A stretch of 64,000 bases of DNA from Marine Group II euryarchaeote MED-G37 (GCA_002457555.1 NTJQ01000007.1:1-64000), one strand, 5' to 3'. Numbered from the stretch's first letter, positions 1 through 10,376 are shown. The notes: generated from the letters alone by a model not told the origin. Translations and numbers: made by a program.

Positions 1-360
1 CACTCCAACCCCGTGCAGACCTCCAGAAACTTTGTACGAACTATTGTCGAATTTCCCCCCTGCATGCAATTTGGTCATTATCACTTCAGCCGCAGAAATT
101 CCGAATTCCTCGTGGATCCCTACAGGAATCCCTCTCCCATAATCTCTGACCGAGAGCGAGTGGTCAGGGTTGAGTGTTATTTCAATTGAATCCGTATGCC
201 CTGCTAGGTGTTCATCGACAGAGTTGTCTACCACTTCCCAGATGCAGTGGTGCAGCGCCGAACCATCATGAGGGTCGCCTAGGTACATTCCAGGTCTTTT
301 TCGTACCGCTTCTAGGCCTTCAAGGACCTGAATGCTATCTGCGCCATACTCATCAGCCAT
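1..360 (-). CDS. gyrB: DNA gyrase subunit B, N-terminal part, truncated by window edge
   Basis: Manual reverse translation from 360: [55 protein letters not shown]...[54 protein letters not shown] ATPase motifs typical of GyrB. Not in the ORF track. Confidence 0.95.
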   Translation of the reverse strand, partial: MADEYGADSIQVLEGLEAVRKRPGMYLGDPHDGSALHHCIWEVVDNSVDEHLAGHTDSIEITLNPDHSLSVRDYGRGIPVGIHEEFGISAAEVIMTKLHAGGKFDNSSYKVSGGLHGVGV

Positions 361-378
361 ATTTTTGACTCCAATCGT

Positions 379-403
379 CTGAGGGTTCCTTAGGAACCCT
401 CAG
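379..403. promoter_or_regulatory. 25-bp perfect palindrome in gyrB/aroD divergent intergenic region
   Basis: CTGAGGGTTCCT T AGGAACCCTCAG, 12-nt arms around one central base. Confidence 0.6.
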
Positions 404-529
404 GGATCCTATTAAAACTCTTCTCGTAGAGGGTTAATCAATACTCCCTAGAAGCAGTCACAGATACGTCGAAAGTGTAAGTAAATCTACACCTCCACCC
501 CTCCATAGGAGGGGTATCGACTCACAAAT

Positions 530-1372
530 ATGGTTAAACAGGCCTCTCCGGTCGCCGAGCCGATGCAAAGACCCACCATCTGTGTGACTCTATCCGGTTG
601 CTCGGTGGATGAGATACTCGCAGATGCTGCACGTGCTACTGCGGTAGGAGCTGATCTTTGTGAGGTCCGCCTCGACATGCTTTGGGTCGTTGAGAAAGTC
701 CCTGAACCTGTAGAAAAAAATGATTCCGATAGTAAAGGTCGCCGCAGAAAGCCTGCATATATCCCTCCTGAGTACATCCCTCAAGCATTTGATTCAATCG
801 ATTTATCGGCTGCTCTTGACGCATTCAAGGGTGGTATCGATTTGCCAGTAGTTCTAACCTGTCGGCCAGAGAGGCAGGGTGGCCATTTTCCGGGCACCGA
901 AGAAGAGAGAATTTCTGTTCTTAGAACGGCAATCGACAGTGGAGTAAGTTGGGTTGACCTAGAGGCAGATATTGATTCAAAAATCCGCACTGAACTTTTG
1001 CAGATTGCCAAAGGCAATACTAAGGTAATTTCCTCAGCTCATTTCTCAGATGAGCCCGATAGTTCATCAGAAATACTCAATGATATTGACGATATGGCAG
1101 ATTCTGGAGATATTATCAAAGTCTGTTACAATACCAGTGGAAGGTCTTCAGGATTGAAATTATTTGAGGCGGCGTGGAGTCTAAGAGAATCCGAACAAAA
1201 GGCAGCGATTATGGGCATGGGTGTAGGTGGCGATTGGACACGAATTCACGGCCCATTACTAAATCAAGAACTTGTATATTCCACTATGGAAACCGGCTCC
1301 CATCTATCCTCTCAAGGTAGAATAAACGCATTAGACCTACTAATTGCTTGGGAAATGTTACACTACGAATGA
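530..1372 (+). CDS. aroD: 3-dehydroquinate dehydratase, type I
   Basis: CEVRLDML, VVLTCRPERQGGHF, KVISSAHFSD, GMGVGGDWTRIHGPLLNQELVYS pattern of class I DHQase. Confidence 0.88.
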   Translation: MVKQASPVAEPMQRPTICVTLSGCSVDEILADAARATAVGADLCEVRLDMLWVVEKVPEPVEKNDSDSKGRRRKPAYIPPEYIPQAFDSIDLSAALDAFKGGIDLPVVLTCRPERQGGHFPGTEEERISVLRTAIDSGVSWVDLEADIDSKIRTELLQIAKGNTKVISSAHFSDEPDSSSEILNDIDDMADSGDIIKVCYNTSGRSSGLKLFEAAWSLRESEQKAAIMGMGVGGDWTRIHGPLLNQELVYSTMETGSHLSSQGRINALDLLIAWEMLHYE

Positions 1373-1373
1373 T

Positions 1374-2252
1374 TCATTGCTCTAGCAATGGAACCAATTC
1401 TTGTTTTTCTTGACTCTCCTCGGTACCGCTAGAATGGTATCTTGAGTGCAATAGTATAGGCACAATTACGCAGCTTAGAGGTAGTAATCCGACAATTATG
1501 TAGGCTGTAAATTTAGGTAGAGTTAATCGATCCTCTACTTCAACCCAAACCTGAACAATCATATCTCCATCAACAACTGATGCATCATTTGGTCTGCTAT
1601 TGTTCCAATTATCGAGAGCGAGGAAATATTCTGCATCACTATTATCTCCAAACCAAGAAATGAAGGCCTTGTTATCGTTATCTAGAGCAGTGGAAAAACT
1701 GGTACTCCGTTTTTCCTCATAGGCGTGAGCGTCTCTGAAGGGAAGAAACACGACCATGTCTCGCCATTCAACAGGAATCATATCTATTATCTCCTCCGGA
1801 GTCTCCCAACCTTCGGATGTCATTTCATATTCATCTTGGTATCTCCTCCAATTCGCGGAATCAAACAAGTATACGTCACCTTTCGGGTCTTCGGAGGGGG
1901 GATTATTTGGGTCGGAATTAAATTCAACACAGAAGGTATACGAATATCCTGTAACCAATTCCAAACGAACCGCTTGTGCATAATTTTCTTGCAGATCGAT
2001 TTCGACATACAAATCTTCAGTAAGGGGTAGTAAGTCATTATTTGGGCTTGGTTGCCCCCACCAATTCCATGAATTATCCTCAACCTCAACAACTTCTGCT
2101 AGAGATGAGTCAAAACCAACATCAAGAGGTACTGAGCATTCGTCTCCTGAGGCAACAACCGGACTAGTTGTCGCCAATAAAATTGCCAACATCGGTACAA
2201 TTAGTCCAAAGCTAAATCCACTCGCAAAGAGTTTTTTCAGAATTTCATGCAC
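1374..2252 (-). CDS. Secreted/membrane-anchored protein, N-terminal signal and C-terminal TM, unknown function
   Basis: Hydrophobic N-terminus, extracellular-type middle, TM near C-terminus (AYIIVGLLPLSCVIVPILL); 3 bp after the upstream gene. Confidence 0.7.
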   Translation of the reverse strand: MHEILKKLFASGFSFGLIVPMLAILLATTSPVVASGDECSVPLDVGFDSSLAEVVEVEDNSWNWWGQPSPNNDLLPLTEDLYVEIDLQENYAQAVRLELVTGYSYTFCVEFNSDPNNPPSEDPKGDVYLFDSANWRRYQDEYEMTSEGWETPEEIIDMIPVEWRDMVVFLPFRDAHAYEEKRSTSFSTALDNDNKAFISWFGDNSDAEYFLALDNWNNSRPNDASVVDGDMIVQVWVEVEDRLTLPKFTAYIIVGLLPLSCVIVPILLHSRYHSSGTEESQEKQELVPLLEQ

Positions 2253-2254
2253 CC

Positions 2255-5200
2255 TCAGCGCCTCCGAGTTCTAATTGGGCGGACGTATCCGGACTCCTTG
2301 TTCCTTCGCTCGTCAACCGTCAGATACTTCGGTTGTGGGGGTGGATTGTGTTGATCCATGCCAGGTAGCCCGCCTTCCGCTTCTACTTCCTGAACTTCGT
2401 AGGTATCAAGCATTTCCTCGGCATCAATCTCCTCTTCGTCTTTCTGCCTCATAACTAACCAGCCGAGCAGCATTACCATGGCGACGAGTGCTAGGAGGCC
2501 ACCGCTCTCTTTGTTTGGAACAAAGTCCTTCCAAGTTAATTCATCCCAAGACTTCTGTCGATTTTCCTCTTCGGCAGAAAGTACACTGATAATATAGTCC
2601 TCTGAAGTACATACACCAACTCCATCACATACCTCTAAAACAAGACGAATTTCACCGGTTTCACCCCAAGTCATGTTACCCCAAAGGAAGTCGTTCCTAG
2701 GGTCACCATCTTGATCGGCGTCGTTCAATGCATTGAGATCCCAATAGACACTAAGTTCACTGGTCAAACTTGTGTCCTTGTCATTTGTAGAGATTCCATC
2801 GCCATCACTGTCCTCATCAGCATTTACATCTAGCCATGCTTCCAATCCTTCAATCAAATCAATGTCATAAGCACTATGGTTTAGAATAACTAAGTCGCCT
2901 TCGTTGACATAGTCTGAATCAATCGGGTCTATTTGTTCTATTTCCGGCGCTCTTGAAACGTGTACTGTAATGGAGGTAGTATTGGTATCTCCTCCTTCGA
3001 ATCCATCAACAACAGTCAGAGTTACTACGTAGGTTCCTGGGCGGTCCCAAGAGTGCCAAACCACGGGTCCTTCGACTTGTGGAGTAGCGTCACCAAAGTT
3101 CCAAATCCATCTTGTTATTCCATTCCATTCAGCGTCTTCAGGGTTTGTGGAGTGCCTTCCAACAAATTTCGGGTCAGAATCATAACTTTCTGAACCATCA
3201 AATTTCAGAGGGCAATTTGGAGCGATGAATGCACCCCCGTCGGCGGCAAAAGGAACCCACCAAGTAACCTCTTCATCTGAGATAGGGATTGAATTAAGTG
3301 CGCTTCCATTAATGCTTGGTTGTAAAAATTCAATCATGGGCACAGGAATAGGATTAGCGATTCTAACCTGATATGATTTGGTGGCGGATACAGCACCTCT
3401 TTCATCAATAACTGTCAATGAAATAGTGTACAACCCAGGCTCTGTGAAACTATGATAAACTGTAGATGAGTTTTCAATTACTTCATCCATTCCAGTGATG
3501 TTCCATCGAGTTTGTAATAATGATGTATCTCCATCAGGGTCGAAGGATAAACTCTCGAACAAATACTCGGTTTCAACCGTGCCATCAGAAGGACTAGCAA
3601 ATACTGCCACAGGCCTCTGATTCAACACTCTAACCATTATGCTTGCAGAAGATACATTGCCATCATCGTCAGTTACTTCTAAAGAGACAGTTTTGAGACC
3701 GGGAGAATTCCATCCAACGGTTGGATTTTGGTTTACTGAAGTAGTGCCAGAAAAGTCGGAAGTCAGTGATATTCCTTGGCTTGAGAAATTCACGCCGGAT
3801 TCGAACTCCCATCTATATTCAACAATTATTCCATCATCATCAGTGAATATGTCTGGCAATGTCAGAGGTGTTAGGGTGTAAGTTTGAAGTTCGTAATCGA
3901 AAATTTGACGAGGTAGTCTATTCAATACTCTAACGTATACTTGATGTTCTACAATGAATGTTCCATCGTTGATTGTAAGGGTCAAGGTGTAAACAGTCCC
4001 ATCTGCACTACCATCGACGTATGCATGACTAGCTTCTACTAGACCGAGTCCACCTTCATCGCTTCCATCACCCCAATTCCAAGTAAAGTCTATTTCTTCG
4101 TGTGGGACATTATCTACAGTACTTCTTGCAGAGAACAATACTCTCTGGTTTGTCAATAAGACAATTTCATCAGTTATTGTTACTCCATCTACTCTAATTT
4201 CCGGTATAGGCTCGGTAGTGTCTGCAACATTTACCGTCCAATATTGGGTTTCAGAGTAGAATCCTCCGATGTCTTCGACGGTTAGTGCTACGGTGTAGTT
4301 TCCAGGCTCCTCGTAGATGTGAACAGGATTCTTTAGTCCAGACGTAGTATTGTCTCCTAAGTCCCAATTGTATGCTATTGGTGTCTCATTGTGACCGTAT
4401 GAACCATTCATTAGTCCGAACCCCCATACATCGTATCCTCCGCCGAATAGGCTGACTGGTAACCAAGTCTGAGTAATTGAGGTTGAAGTCGAACCACTTG
4501 CAACCGGTTTCAAGTTTCCAAGTTGTATTGGTAGTGTAAATGCGGTATCGGTGACTTCTCCACTAATGTCTCTAATGTCAACTCCAAATGTCCAATCGTC
4601 TGTATATGGCGGAGTGAACCAAATCGTTTCCTCAGTAGGAATGCTGTTCCCTGCAGTCATTGAGAAAGTAATGGAATCAGTAAGTGTGTTGTTCACGAAT
4701 GCCTCAAAGGTGACTTCGATGATTTCAAAGAAAGCATTCGATGTGACTTGTAACTCAATTTCCACACTATCGTCTAAGTTGTCTTCGTCACGATCTAACA
4801 TAGTGACCGAAATTATGTCGACTTCGGCGGGGTCGGTAATTATGCCTGCTTGAACGACGATATCTGTGGTTGGGTAAGATCCAGTTGTTATTCCACAACT
4901 AGCAAAGTTGTAATCGCAATCAGTCACCTGAGATTCATACCAAGCAATTACCCAAACTTCGTCGGTGGTATTTCCAAATCCATGTACAAGACCGGTTCCT
5001 GCACCCGTAGCCGAGTCAATTCTCAATCTATTCATTGTCCAAGTTCCGGTAGCGGAATCTTTTGCCATAACGGTTCCAGCGACGCCAAATTGAGTTGGTT
5101 GAACCATCAGATTGAGTGGCGCCCCTGTTCCTCCTGAGAATTTGTAGGCCCGCATTCCCCAACCTTCAAGCTCCTGTGTGGGACTAGTCCAAGTCGATTG

Positions 5201-6361
5201 CCACTCATCGCGGTAGCCACTCATTTGGACTTTGCAGATGTATCCAGTAACGCATCCTGCGGTCATTGCAATGTTGGAAAATCCAAATGCGCCTTGCGCA
5301 CTATCGAGAGCCACAGCAGCGGTAAAATTCGCAAAAATATCAGACATCGTCGTTCCTATTGCAGTTGAACCGGGTTCAGGGTTTCGAGCCAAGTTTTCAA
5401 CACCAACTCCGCCTGTTGCAGTATCGGAAACCAAACGGGAGATTGCGGCGCCACCACCGAGTTTGTCTGCTAGGTACATTATGAACATGAAGCCGCCACC
5501 GTAATCTGCAATCCTTTGATTCCACCACCTGACACTCATGTTGGAATTCTGAGACCATTCGTTTGCATGACCAGACAACGTACTAGTAACGCCAAAGCAA
5601 AGGTATGCGGCCATATCCGCGGCCCCCTCATCTAACCAGATGTATTCGTATGGATCTCTGGCATTGTGTAGAAGGTGTTCTAACTCGTGAGCAAGTATCG
5701 TATTTCTCCAGCTCATATCGCCAGAATCGATGAATAGGATTTCTCGCTGACTTACAATATTGGGGTCAAAGTATCCTCCAATACCTCCTCCTCCATCGAT
5801 TTGGAAAATTAATATTTCAATCTGACAATTATTGTCGACATCCGGCGGATTACCAAAGTATGTAGTATCTGTTGGGTAAATGGTAGATTCCCATGTTGAG
5901 GTGATATCGTTTAGAGTGGTGGAAGAAATCACCACTCCATCCTCAACGAATATAGCCGAATTGGTCGAAATTTTCCTGACTGTTGCAGTCACCGAACCAC
6001 TTGAGGTAGAGAATGAGTCAGTGTCATCAACCGACCATGCATTTTCGCAAGACCTACTACTCGATCGAGTGTTTTGGTAAGTCGGTGAAAATGGTTCAAT
6101 CAAGTTAGGATAATCGTTCTCAATCCATTGCTTTTTGAGATAGCCAAATGCGGAAAAAACGGGATTGTCGGGGTCATTGTAAATGTAGGCATGACCATCG
6201 TTTGCAGGGTCGAAATCACTCAAATCACCTGCTACTACCTGAATTTCTTCGTCGGTCGAGTCGTCAGTTGCACTAACCAATGGTAGCATTATGGAAGCGA
6301 GCATAAGCCAAACCAACAACAACGTAGTTGTTGACTTACTTGAACTACTGAAAGTCCTCAC
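2255..6361 (-). CDS. Large secreted PKD-domain protein with N-terminal HExxH metalloprotease-like domain and C-terminal TM
   Basis: Signal peptide; ILAHELEHLLHNARDPYEYIWLDEGAAD; several PKD-like segments (YNWDLGDNTTSGLKNPVHIYEEPGNYTVALTVED, WIWNFGDATPQVEGPVVWHSWDRPGTYVVTLTVVD); C-terminal TM. Confidence 0.85.
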   Translation of the reverse strand: MRTFSSSSKSTTTLLLVWLMLASIMLPLVSATDDSTDEEIQVVAGDLSDFDPANDGHAYIYNDPDNPVFSAFGYLKKQWIENDYPNLIEPFSPTYQNTRSSSRSCENAWSVDDTDSFSTSSGSVTATVRKISTNSAIFVEDGVVISSTTLNDITSTWESTIYPTDTTYFGNPPDVDNNCQIEILIFQIDGGGGIGGYFDPNIVSQREILFIDSGDMSWRNTILAHELEHLLHNARDPYEYIWLDEGAADMAAYLCFGVTSTLSGHANEWSQNSNMSVRWWNQRIADYGGGFMFIMYLADKLGGGAAISRLVSDTATGGVGVENLARNPEPGSTAIGTTMSDIFANFTAAVALDSAQGAFGFSNIAMTAGCVTGYICKVQMSGYRDEWQSTWTSPTQELEGWGMRAYKFSGGTGAPLNLMVQPTQFGVAGTVMAKDSATGTWTMNRLRIDSATGAGTGLVHGFGNTTDEVWVIAWYESQVTDCDYNFASCGITTGSYPTTDIVVQAGIITDPAEVDIISVTMLDRDEDNLDDSVEIELQVTSNAFFEIIEVTFEAFVNNTLTDSITFSMTAGNSIPTEETIWFTPPYTDDWTFGVDIRDISGEVTDTAFTLPIQLGNLKPVASGSTSTSITQTWLPVSLFGGGYDVWGFGLMNGSYGHNETPIAYNWDLGDNTTSGLKNPVHIYEEPGNYTVALTVEDIGGFYSETQYWTVNVADTTEPIPEIRVDGVTITDEIVLLTNQRVLFSARSTVDNVPHEEIDFTWNWGDGSDEGGLGLVEASHAYVDGSADGTVYTLTLTINDGTFIVEHQVYVRVLNRLPRQIFDYELQTYTLTPLTLPDIFTDDDGIIVEYRWEFESGVNFSSQGISLTSDFSGTTSVNQNPTVGWNSPGLKTVSLEVTDDDGNVSSASIMVRVLNQRPVAVFASPSDGTVETEYLFESLSFDPDGDTSLLQTRWNITGMDEVIENSSTVYHSFTEPGLYTISLTVIDERGAVSATKSYQVRIANPIPVPMIEFLQPSINGSALNSIPISDEEVTWWVPFAADGGAFIAPNCPLKFDGSESYDSDPKFVGRHSTNPEDAEWNGITRWIWNFGDATPQVEGPVVWHSWDRPGTYVVTLTVVDGFEGGDTNTTSITVHVSRAPEIEQIDPIDSDYVNEGDLVILNHSAYDIDLIEGLEAWLDVNADEDSDGDGISTNDKDTSLTSELSVYWDLNALNDADQDGDPRNDFLWGNMTWGETGEIRLVLEVCDGVGVCTSEDYIISVLSAEEENRQKSWDELTWKDFVPNKESGGLLALVAMVMLLGWLVMRQKDEEEIDAEEMLDTYEVQEVEAEGGLPGMDQHNPPPQPKYLTVDERRNKESGYVRPIRTRRR

Positions 6362-6420
6362 TCACACTCACCTCAGCAATAAGACAGGTTCAAGCCCCTC
6401 TTCTACCCGCTATAACATCG

Positions 6421-7485
6421 ATGGAGCATCGTTCGGACGCACCCGGCCCGAAGGGCCGTGCCTTCAGTAATAGGAGGGGATGTGGAACCCGAACCTCAAT
6501 ACTAGCCATATTCTGTATTTTTTCATCAATATTTTCTCCCGTTTCGAGTGTAGTTTCTGAGAATTCAGAAGTATGGCAGGTTGCAGTTGTTGAACCTGAA
6601 TTAATCAGTCAAGTCCCTCACGATGATTCCGCCTTTACTCAAGGCTTGGAAATCTACTCCGGGAAATTCTATGAAAGCACTGGCTTATACGGTGAATCTA
6701 GCGTTAGAATAGTCAATATGGAAACCGGTCAAATTGAGACTCAGTACAATCTTTCTGATGATTATTTCGCCGAGGGATTAACCATTTGGAATAATTCGGT
6801 CATCCAACTTACATGGAAAGAAAATATCGCATTTATTTACGACACTGATTCATTGCAGCAAATAGGTAATTTTTCTTATCAAGGAGAGGGTTGGGGGATA
6901 TGTAATTTTGACGAAACTGAGTTATGGCTTTCAGATGGTTCAGGCCACCTAAAATATTCCAATAATTCAACAGTTCTATTCGCCAATTCATTGGAGGTTT
7001 TGGTGGGTGGGGGACCAAGCGAGCGTTGGAATGAATTGGAATGTATTGATACTAACGAACACATACTCGCAAACAAGTGGTTTGATGACTCGATTTATTT
7101 GATTCAAACCTCAAATGGCTATGTCTGTCAGAAGGTAGACTTTAGTTCGATTCGAGAAGAATTTGAGTTAGAATCTTCCGGGGTATTGAATGGAATTGCC
7201 CAAGATCCGAAAACAGGTAATTATTGGATTACTGGCAAAAATTGGTCAAATTATTATGAGGTCAAAATTGACTTTTCAAACTTGTCCGCCAATTGCCAAA
7301 TCAACTCCTCCAGCGACTCTCCAGTGGATTGTCTAGATTGCGAGAAAGAAAATCAAATTGGGTTAGTGTACGCAACGATTGTATTAGCACTAATTTGGCT
7401 CACATATACGTCAATATCAAAGCGGCAAACTGAGAAGCCGCCGATTATCAGCAAGGACGAGCAGGAGGCCGGCGAGGATGTCTGA
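6421..7485 (+). CDS. Glutaminyl-peptide cyclotransferase-like (glutamine cyclotransferase family), membrane anchored
   Basis: SQVPHDDSAFTQGLEIYSGKFYESTGLYGESSVRIVNMETG and GICNFDETELWLSDGSGHL; C-terminal TM; start codon uncertain. Confidence 0.8.
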   Translation: MEHRSDAPGPKGRAFSNRRGCGTRTSILAIFCIFSSIFSPVSSVVSENSEVWQVAVVEPELISQVPHDDSAFTQGLEIYSGKFYESTGLYGESSVRIVNMETGQIETQYNLSDDYFAEGLTIWNNSVIQLTWKENIAFIYDTDSLQQIGNFSYQGEGWGICNFDETELWLSDGSGHLKYSNNSTVLFANSLEVLVGGGPSERWNELECIDTNEHILANKWFDDSIYLIQTSNGYVCQKVDFSSIREEFELESSGVLNGIAQDPKTGNYWITGKNWSNYYEVKIDFSNLSANCQINSSSDSPVDCLDCEKENQIGLVYATIVLALIWLTYTSISKRQTEKPPIISKDEQEAGEDV

Positions 7486-8215
7486 CGATGATGAATCTAG
7501 GAGAACTCGCTTTGAGTGGTGGCTTGAAGATCTCTCCACCGATCCCGCCACAAGAGTTGCCGGCGCGGTATTGATAATCTTTGGAAGTATACTCGGAGTT
7601 CTGACTGGTAGTCTACACATTAGTGCCGATATCGGAGAGGTGCTAAGCGGTCAACTCGACGATTCTGGACAGAAGGCAGATGTCAACGGAGCGGTCTTTG
7701 CCGCTCTTATCAACAACTCTTCTGGAGCAGAGGGGATGGAAGATGTGACGGTAATTCTCTATGATGATGAAAATCTCGAAATCGGTCGAGATATCACAGA
7801 TTCCGGTGGCCGATTTTTTATCCTAGATGTACCAAGAAAATCCTCAATAATTGTGGTCGAACATCCTGATTATATCACTCAGCGAGTTCTATTGATTCCA
7901 GGAGATCATACTCAAATCATTGTCACTCTGACCGAAGGGGATGGGGTTCAGGAAACCGATATGCGAGGGGAGAGTTTCCTTAGTGAGTCAGTTCTAATTA
8001 CATCAATAATAGGTGCAGTAACCCTATTTGCAGGAATTGCAGGTATTCTCGGTGGAATCGAAGCTTACAATGGCAAGAGTCACTTTCGTACCCAATTTCT
8101 AGCTTATCTTGGCCTTTGGAGTCAAGGATTGATGTTCATAGGCCCCCTATTCATTTTGATGGGCATGGGTCTCAGTTATCTGAGTAGAAAACAGTTTGGT
8201 TTAGTGGAGGGTTAA
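7478..8215 (+). CDS. Membrane protein with carboxypeptidase-regulatory-like (beta-sandwich) domain
   Basis: Segment GMEDVTVILYDDENLEIGRDITDSGGRFFILDVPRKSSIIVVEHPDY between TM helices; 8-bp overlap with upstream CDS. Confidence 0.65.
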   Translation: MSDDDESRRTRFEWWLEDLSTDPATRVAGAVLIIFGSILGVLTGSLHISADIGEVLSGQLDDSGQKADVNGAVFAALINNSSGAEGMEDVTVILYDDENLEIGRDITDSGGRFFILDVPRKSSIIVVEHPDYITQRVLLIPGDHTQIIVTLTEGDGVQETDMRGESFLSESVLITSIIGAVTLFAGIAGILGGIEAYNGKSHFRTQFLAYLGLWSQGLMFIGPLFILMGMGLSYLSRKQFGLVEG

Positions 8216-8216
8216 T

Positions 8217-9557
8217 TTGTACCTAATCACCATCGAAGGGGGTGATGGCTCCGGTAAAGGCCTAGCAACCAAGGTTGTTGCTGAGATACTGGCAAAGGAA
8301 TTTTGTTTCACATCGGTTGAGGTAACAGGAGAGCCCCGTCGAGATCATCCATTAGGTAGACTCGCCATAGATTCCGTTAGACAGAACACCCATACTCCTG
8401 AGGAAGAAGCAGGCTTTTTTGCAGCCGATAGAGTAGACCATTCTCATGGCTGGATACTTCCACGGCTCGAAGAAGGTAGAATTGTTGTGAGTGAAAGGAA
8501 TGTTCATTCTTCACTAGTATACCAGGGTATCGTTGGTTCACTAGGTGTTGAGAGAGTAGCTCAAATTAATTCTGCCGCACTAATCCCTGATCTTTGCATA
8601 TGGGTCGATTGCGACCCTGAGGTGGCGATGAAGAGGATACAATCTGGGACACTTAGAATGTTGTCTGATAAAGCCGAATACTTCGAGACAACAGAATTGC
8701 AAAAAGCTATTCGAGCAGGATATGAATCGTTACTTTCGGGCCATATTGAGATGCCAACTCCATTCGATATGGGGGCTATAATTGGGCCTGTATCAAATGA
8801 AACTACTGAGATGGAGTTTCGACGCAAATTAACACTACATGTGAGAAAGTTCCTCCACTCTCGTCCAACTCCGGTTAACGTTGACACAGAAGGTATTGAA
8901 CGCTTTATGCTCAAACGCCTCATCAAATCGACAAAGGGGCAAACGGTGCTAGATGGATTGGGTGTAGAGCCGGCTAGGAATCTAAACGATTGGTTAGATG
9001 GTAAAGCACCGTGGCGCGTGTTAAAAGAAGCACAAGAGGAGCATACTAGAGCCCTTGATCAGATATCAGAAGATGAGAGGGTTGACGTCCCCAAGTCTGT
9101 TTTGGCTCATTCTCTATCTGCGATTTGTGGAACTTTGGCTTTGCTTCCCTCCGCAGATGTCAATGAGTTGCGCGAAGCCCAAGGCCCAGTTAGGGGGGTT
9201 TCCGATTCTCACTCCCACAAGGTTTTGCGCTTTCTTGCAGATAAGAGCAAATGGGTAAACCAACACAAGTCTTTGTTGGGAAGGGATGCGGCTCGCAACC
9301 AATTGAGGGTTGAATCTCATTCTTTCGGAATTCTCTCGTTAGTTCTTTGGCCACTAAGGAAGGCACTAGCTAAATGGGTTCTAGTAAATCCAGAAACTCA
9401 TCCGCGATTTGCAATGGGGCAAATCGTACGTTCTGGTGAATATCCTAGTGCGGTACGAGATACAATCGAGAGATTAGCGATTTTAGGAAACGGAAAATCC
9501 GATTCTTCACCACCCGCTGGAACCAGCGGGTTGGTTAATTGGTGGCAAGGAAATTAA
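8217..9557 (+). CDS. tmk: Thymidylate kinase with about 230-aa C-terminal extension
   Basis: MYLITIEGGDGSGKG P-loop, TGEPRRDHPLGRLA, FFAADRVDHS, VVSERNVHSSLVYQG; TTG start; C-terminal half lacks a recognised domain. Confidence 0.85.
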   Translation: MYLITIEGGDGSGKGLATKVVAEILAKEFCFTSVEVTGEPRRDHPLGRLAIDSVRQNTHTPEEEAGFFAADRVDHSHGWILPRLEEGRIVVSERNVHSSLVYQGIVGSLGVERVAQINSAALIPDLCIWVDCDPEVAMKRIQSGTLRMLSDKAEYFETTELQKAIRAGYESLLSGHIEMPTPFDMGAIIGPVSNETTEMEFRRKLTLHVRKFLHSRPTPVNVDTEGIERFMLKRLIKSTKGQTVLDGLGVEPARNLNDWLDGKAPWRVLKEAQEEHTRALDQISEDERVDVPKSVLAHSLSAICGTLALLPSADVNELREAQGPVRGVSDSHSHKVLRFLADKSKWVNQHKSLLGRDAARNQLRVESHSFGILSLVLWPLRKALAKWVLVNPETHPRFAMGQIVRSGEYPSAVRDTIERLAILGNGKSDSSPPAGTSGLVNWWQGN

Positions 9558-9560
9558 CCA

Positions 9561-10358
9561 TCAAACCATGCGAAGTGTGGCATTTGCTGGCAGACAAACC
9601 TCTTCTGAATTTTCGAATTCATTAGGTCTGGCAGAAAACATCGCTGAGAAAATCCAACCTCCAACGAAGCCAGCGGGAAATCCTGTTAGTATCCTCATTG
9701 TATTCGTCGACTCGTATGATGTTAGTAACTGAGTAAACCCATCAATTGCCATAGGACCGAGGCCTAATCCAATAATTACAAACATTAACATCATTCTGCG
9801 ATCATCGTGATAGAATCTCTCTATCGATTTGTCGGAGAACATTGACAGGAAGGTGTCCCGTACTGTCCATCTATTCAAGCCCCTTTGCTGCCAAATTAAA
9901 CAACAACTAACGAACCCAAATAATATTCCAATATCCCGTACACAGACTGCTAACTGATTACCATTAATTTCCCATGAGCGGTAATGTTTCTGATGACAGT
10001 TCAAATCACCAATTGCATAAACGGTTGCTGCAATTGGATTTAGGTCAGTCCATGCAAATGAGCCTCCGTTTGCATCTTGATCATGTCCAGCATGTTCGTA
10101 GTCGCTATTGTCGCCATTTCCCCACGACCATGTTCCGTCAATTGTTGCATAATCGAAGCGATTAGCACGACCTGAGAGGTCAGGAATTGTATCTGTAGGC
10201 ATTGTTAATGGTACCAAAAATAGCAGAATAAGATAGGTTCCTGCGATTGCTACAAAGTTTCGACCAACCTTGGATTCCCTCTTCCTATCTTTACGCCCAT
10301 TCTTCAATAGACCCTCTTCGGTCATGGCCATTATGCCGTCGATGGGTTCTATCGCCAT
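9561..10358 (-). CDS. DUF2085-like membrane protein
   Basis: CHQKHYRSWEINGNQLAVCVRDIGILFGF pattern plus TM helices. Confidence 0.65.
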   Translation of the reverse strand: MAIEPIDGIMAMTEEGLLKNGRKDRKRESKVGRNFVAIAGTYLILLFLVPLTMPTDTIPDLSGRANRFDYATIDGTWSWGNGDNSDYEHAGHDQDANGGSFAWTDLNPIAATVYAIGDLNCHQKHYRSWEINGNQLAVCVRDIGILFGFVSCCLIWQQRGLNRWTVRDTFLSMFSDKSIERFYHDDRRMMLMFVIIGLGLGPMAIDGFTQLLTSYESTNTMRILTGFPAGFVGGWIFSAMFSARPNEFENSEEVCLPANATLRMV

Positions 10359-10376
10359 GAACCTATCCGCTCCATT

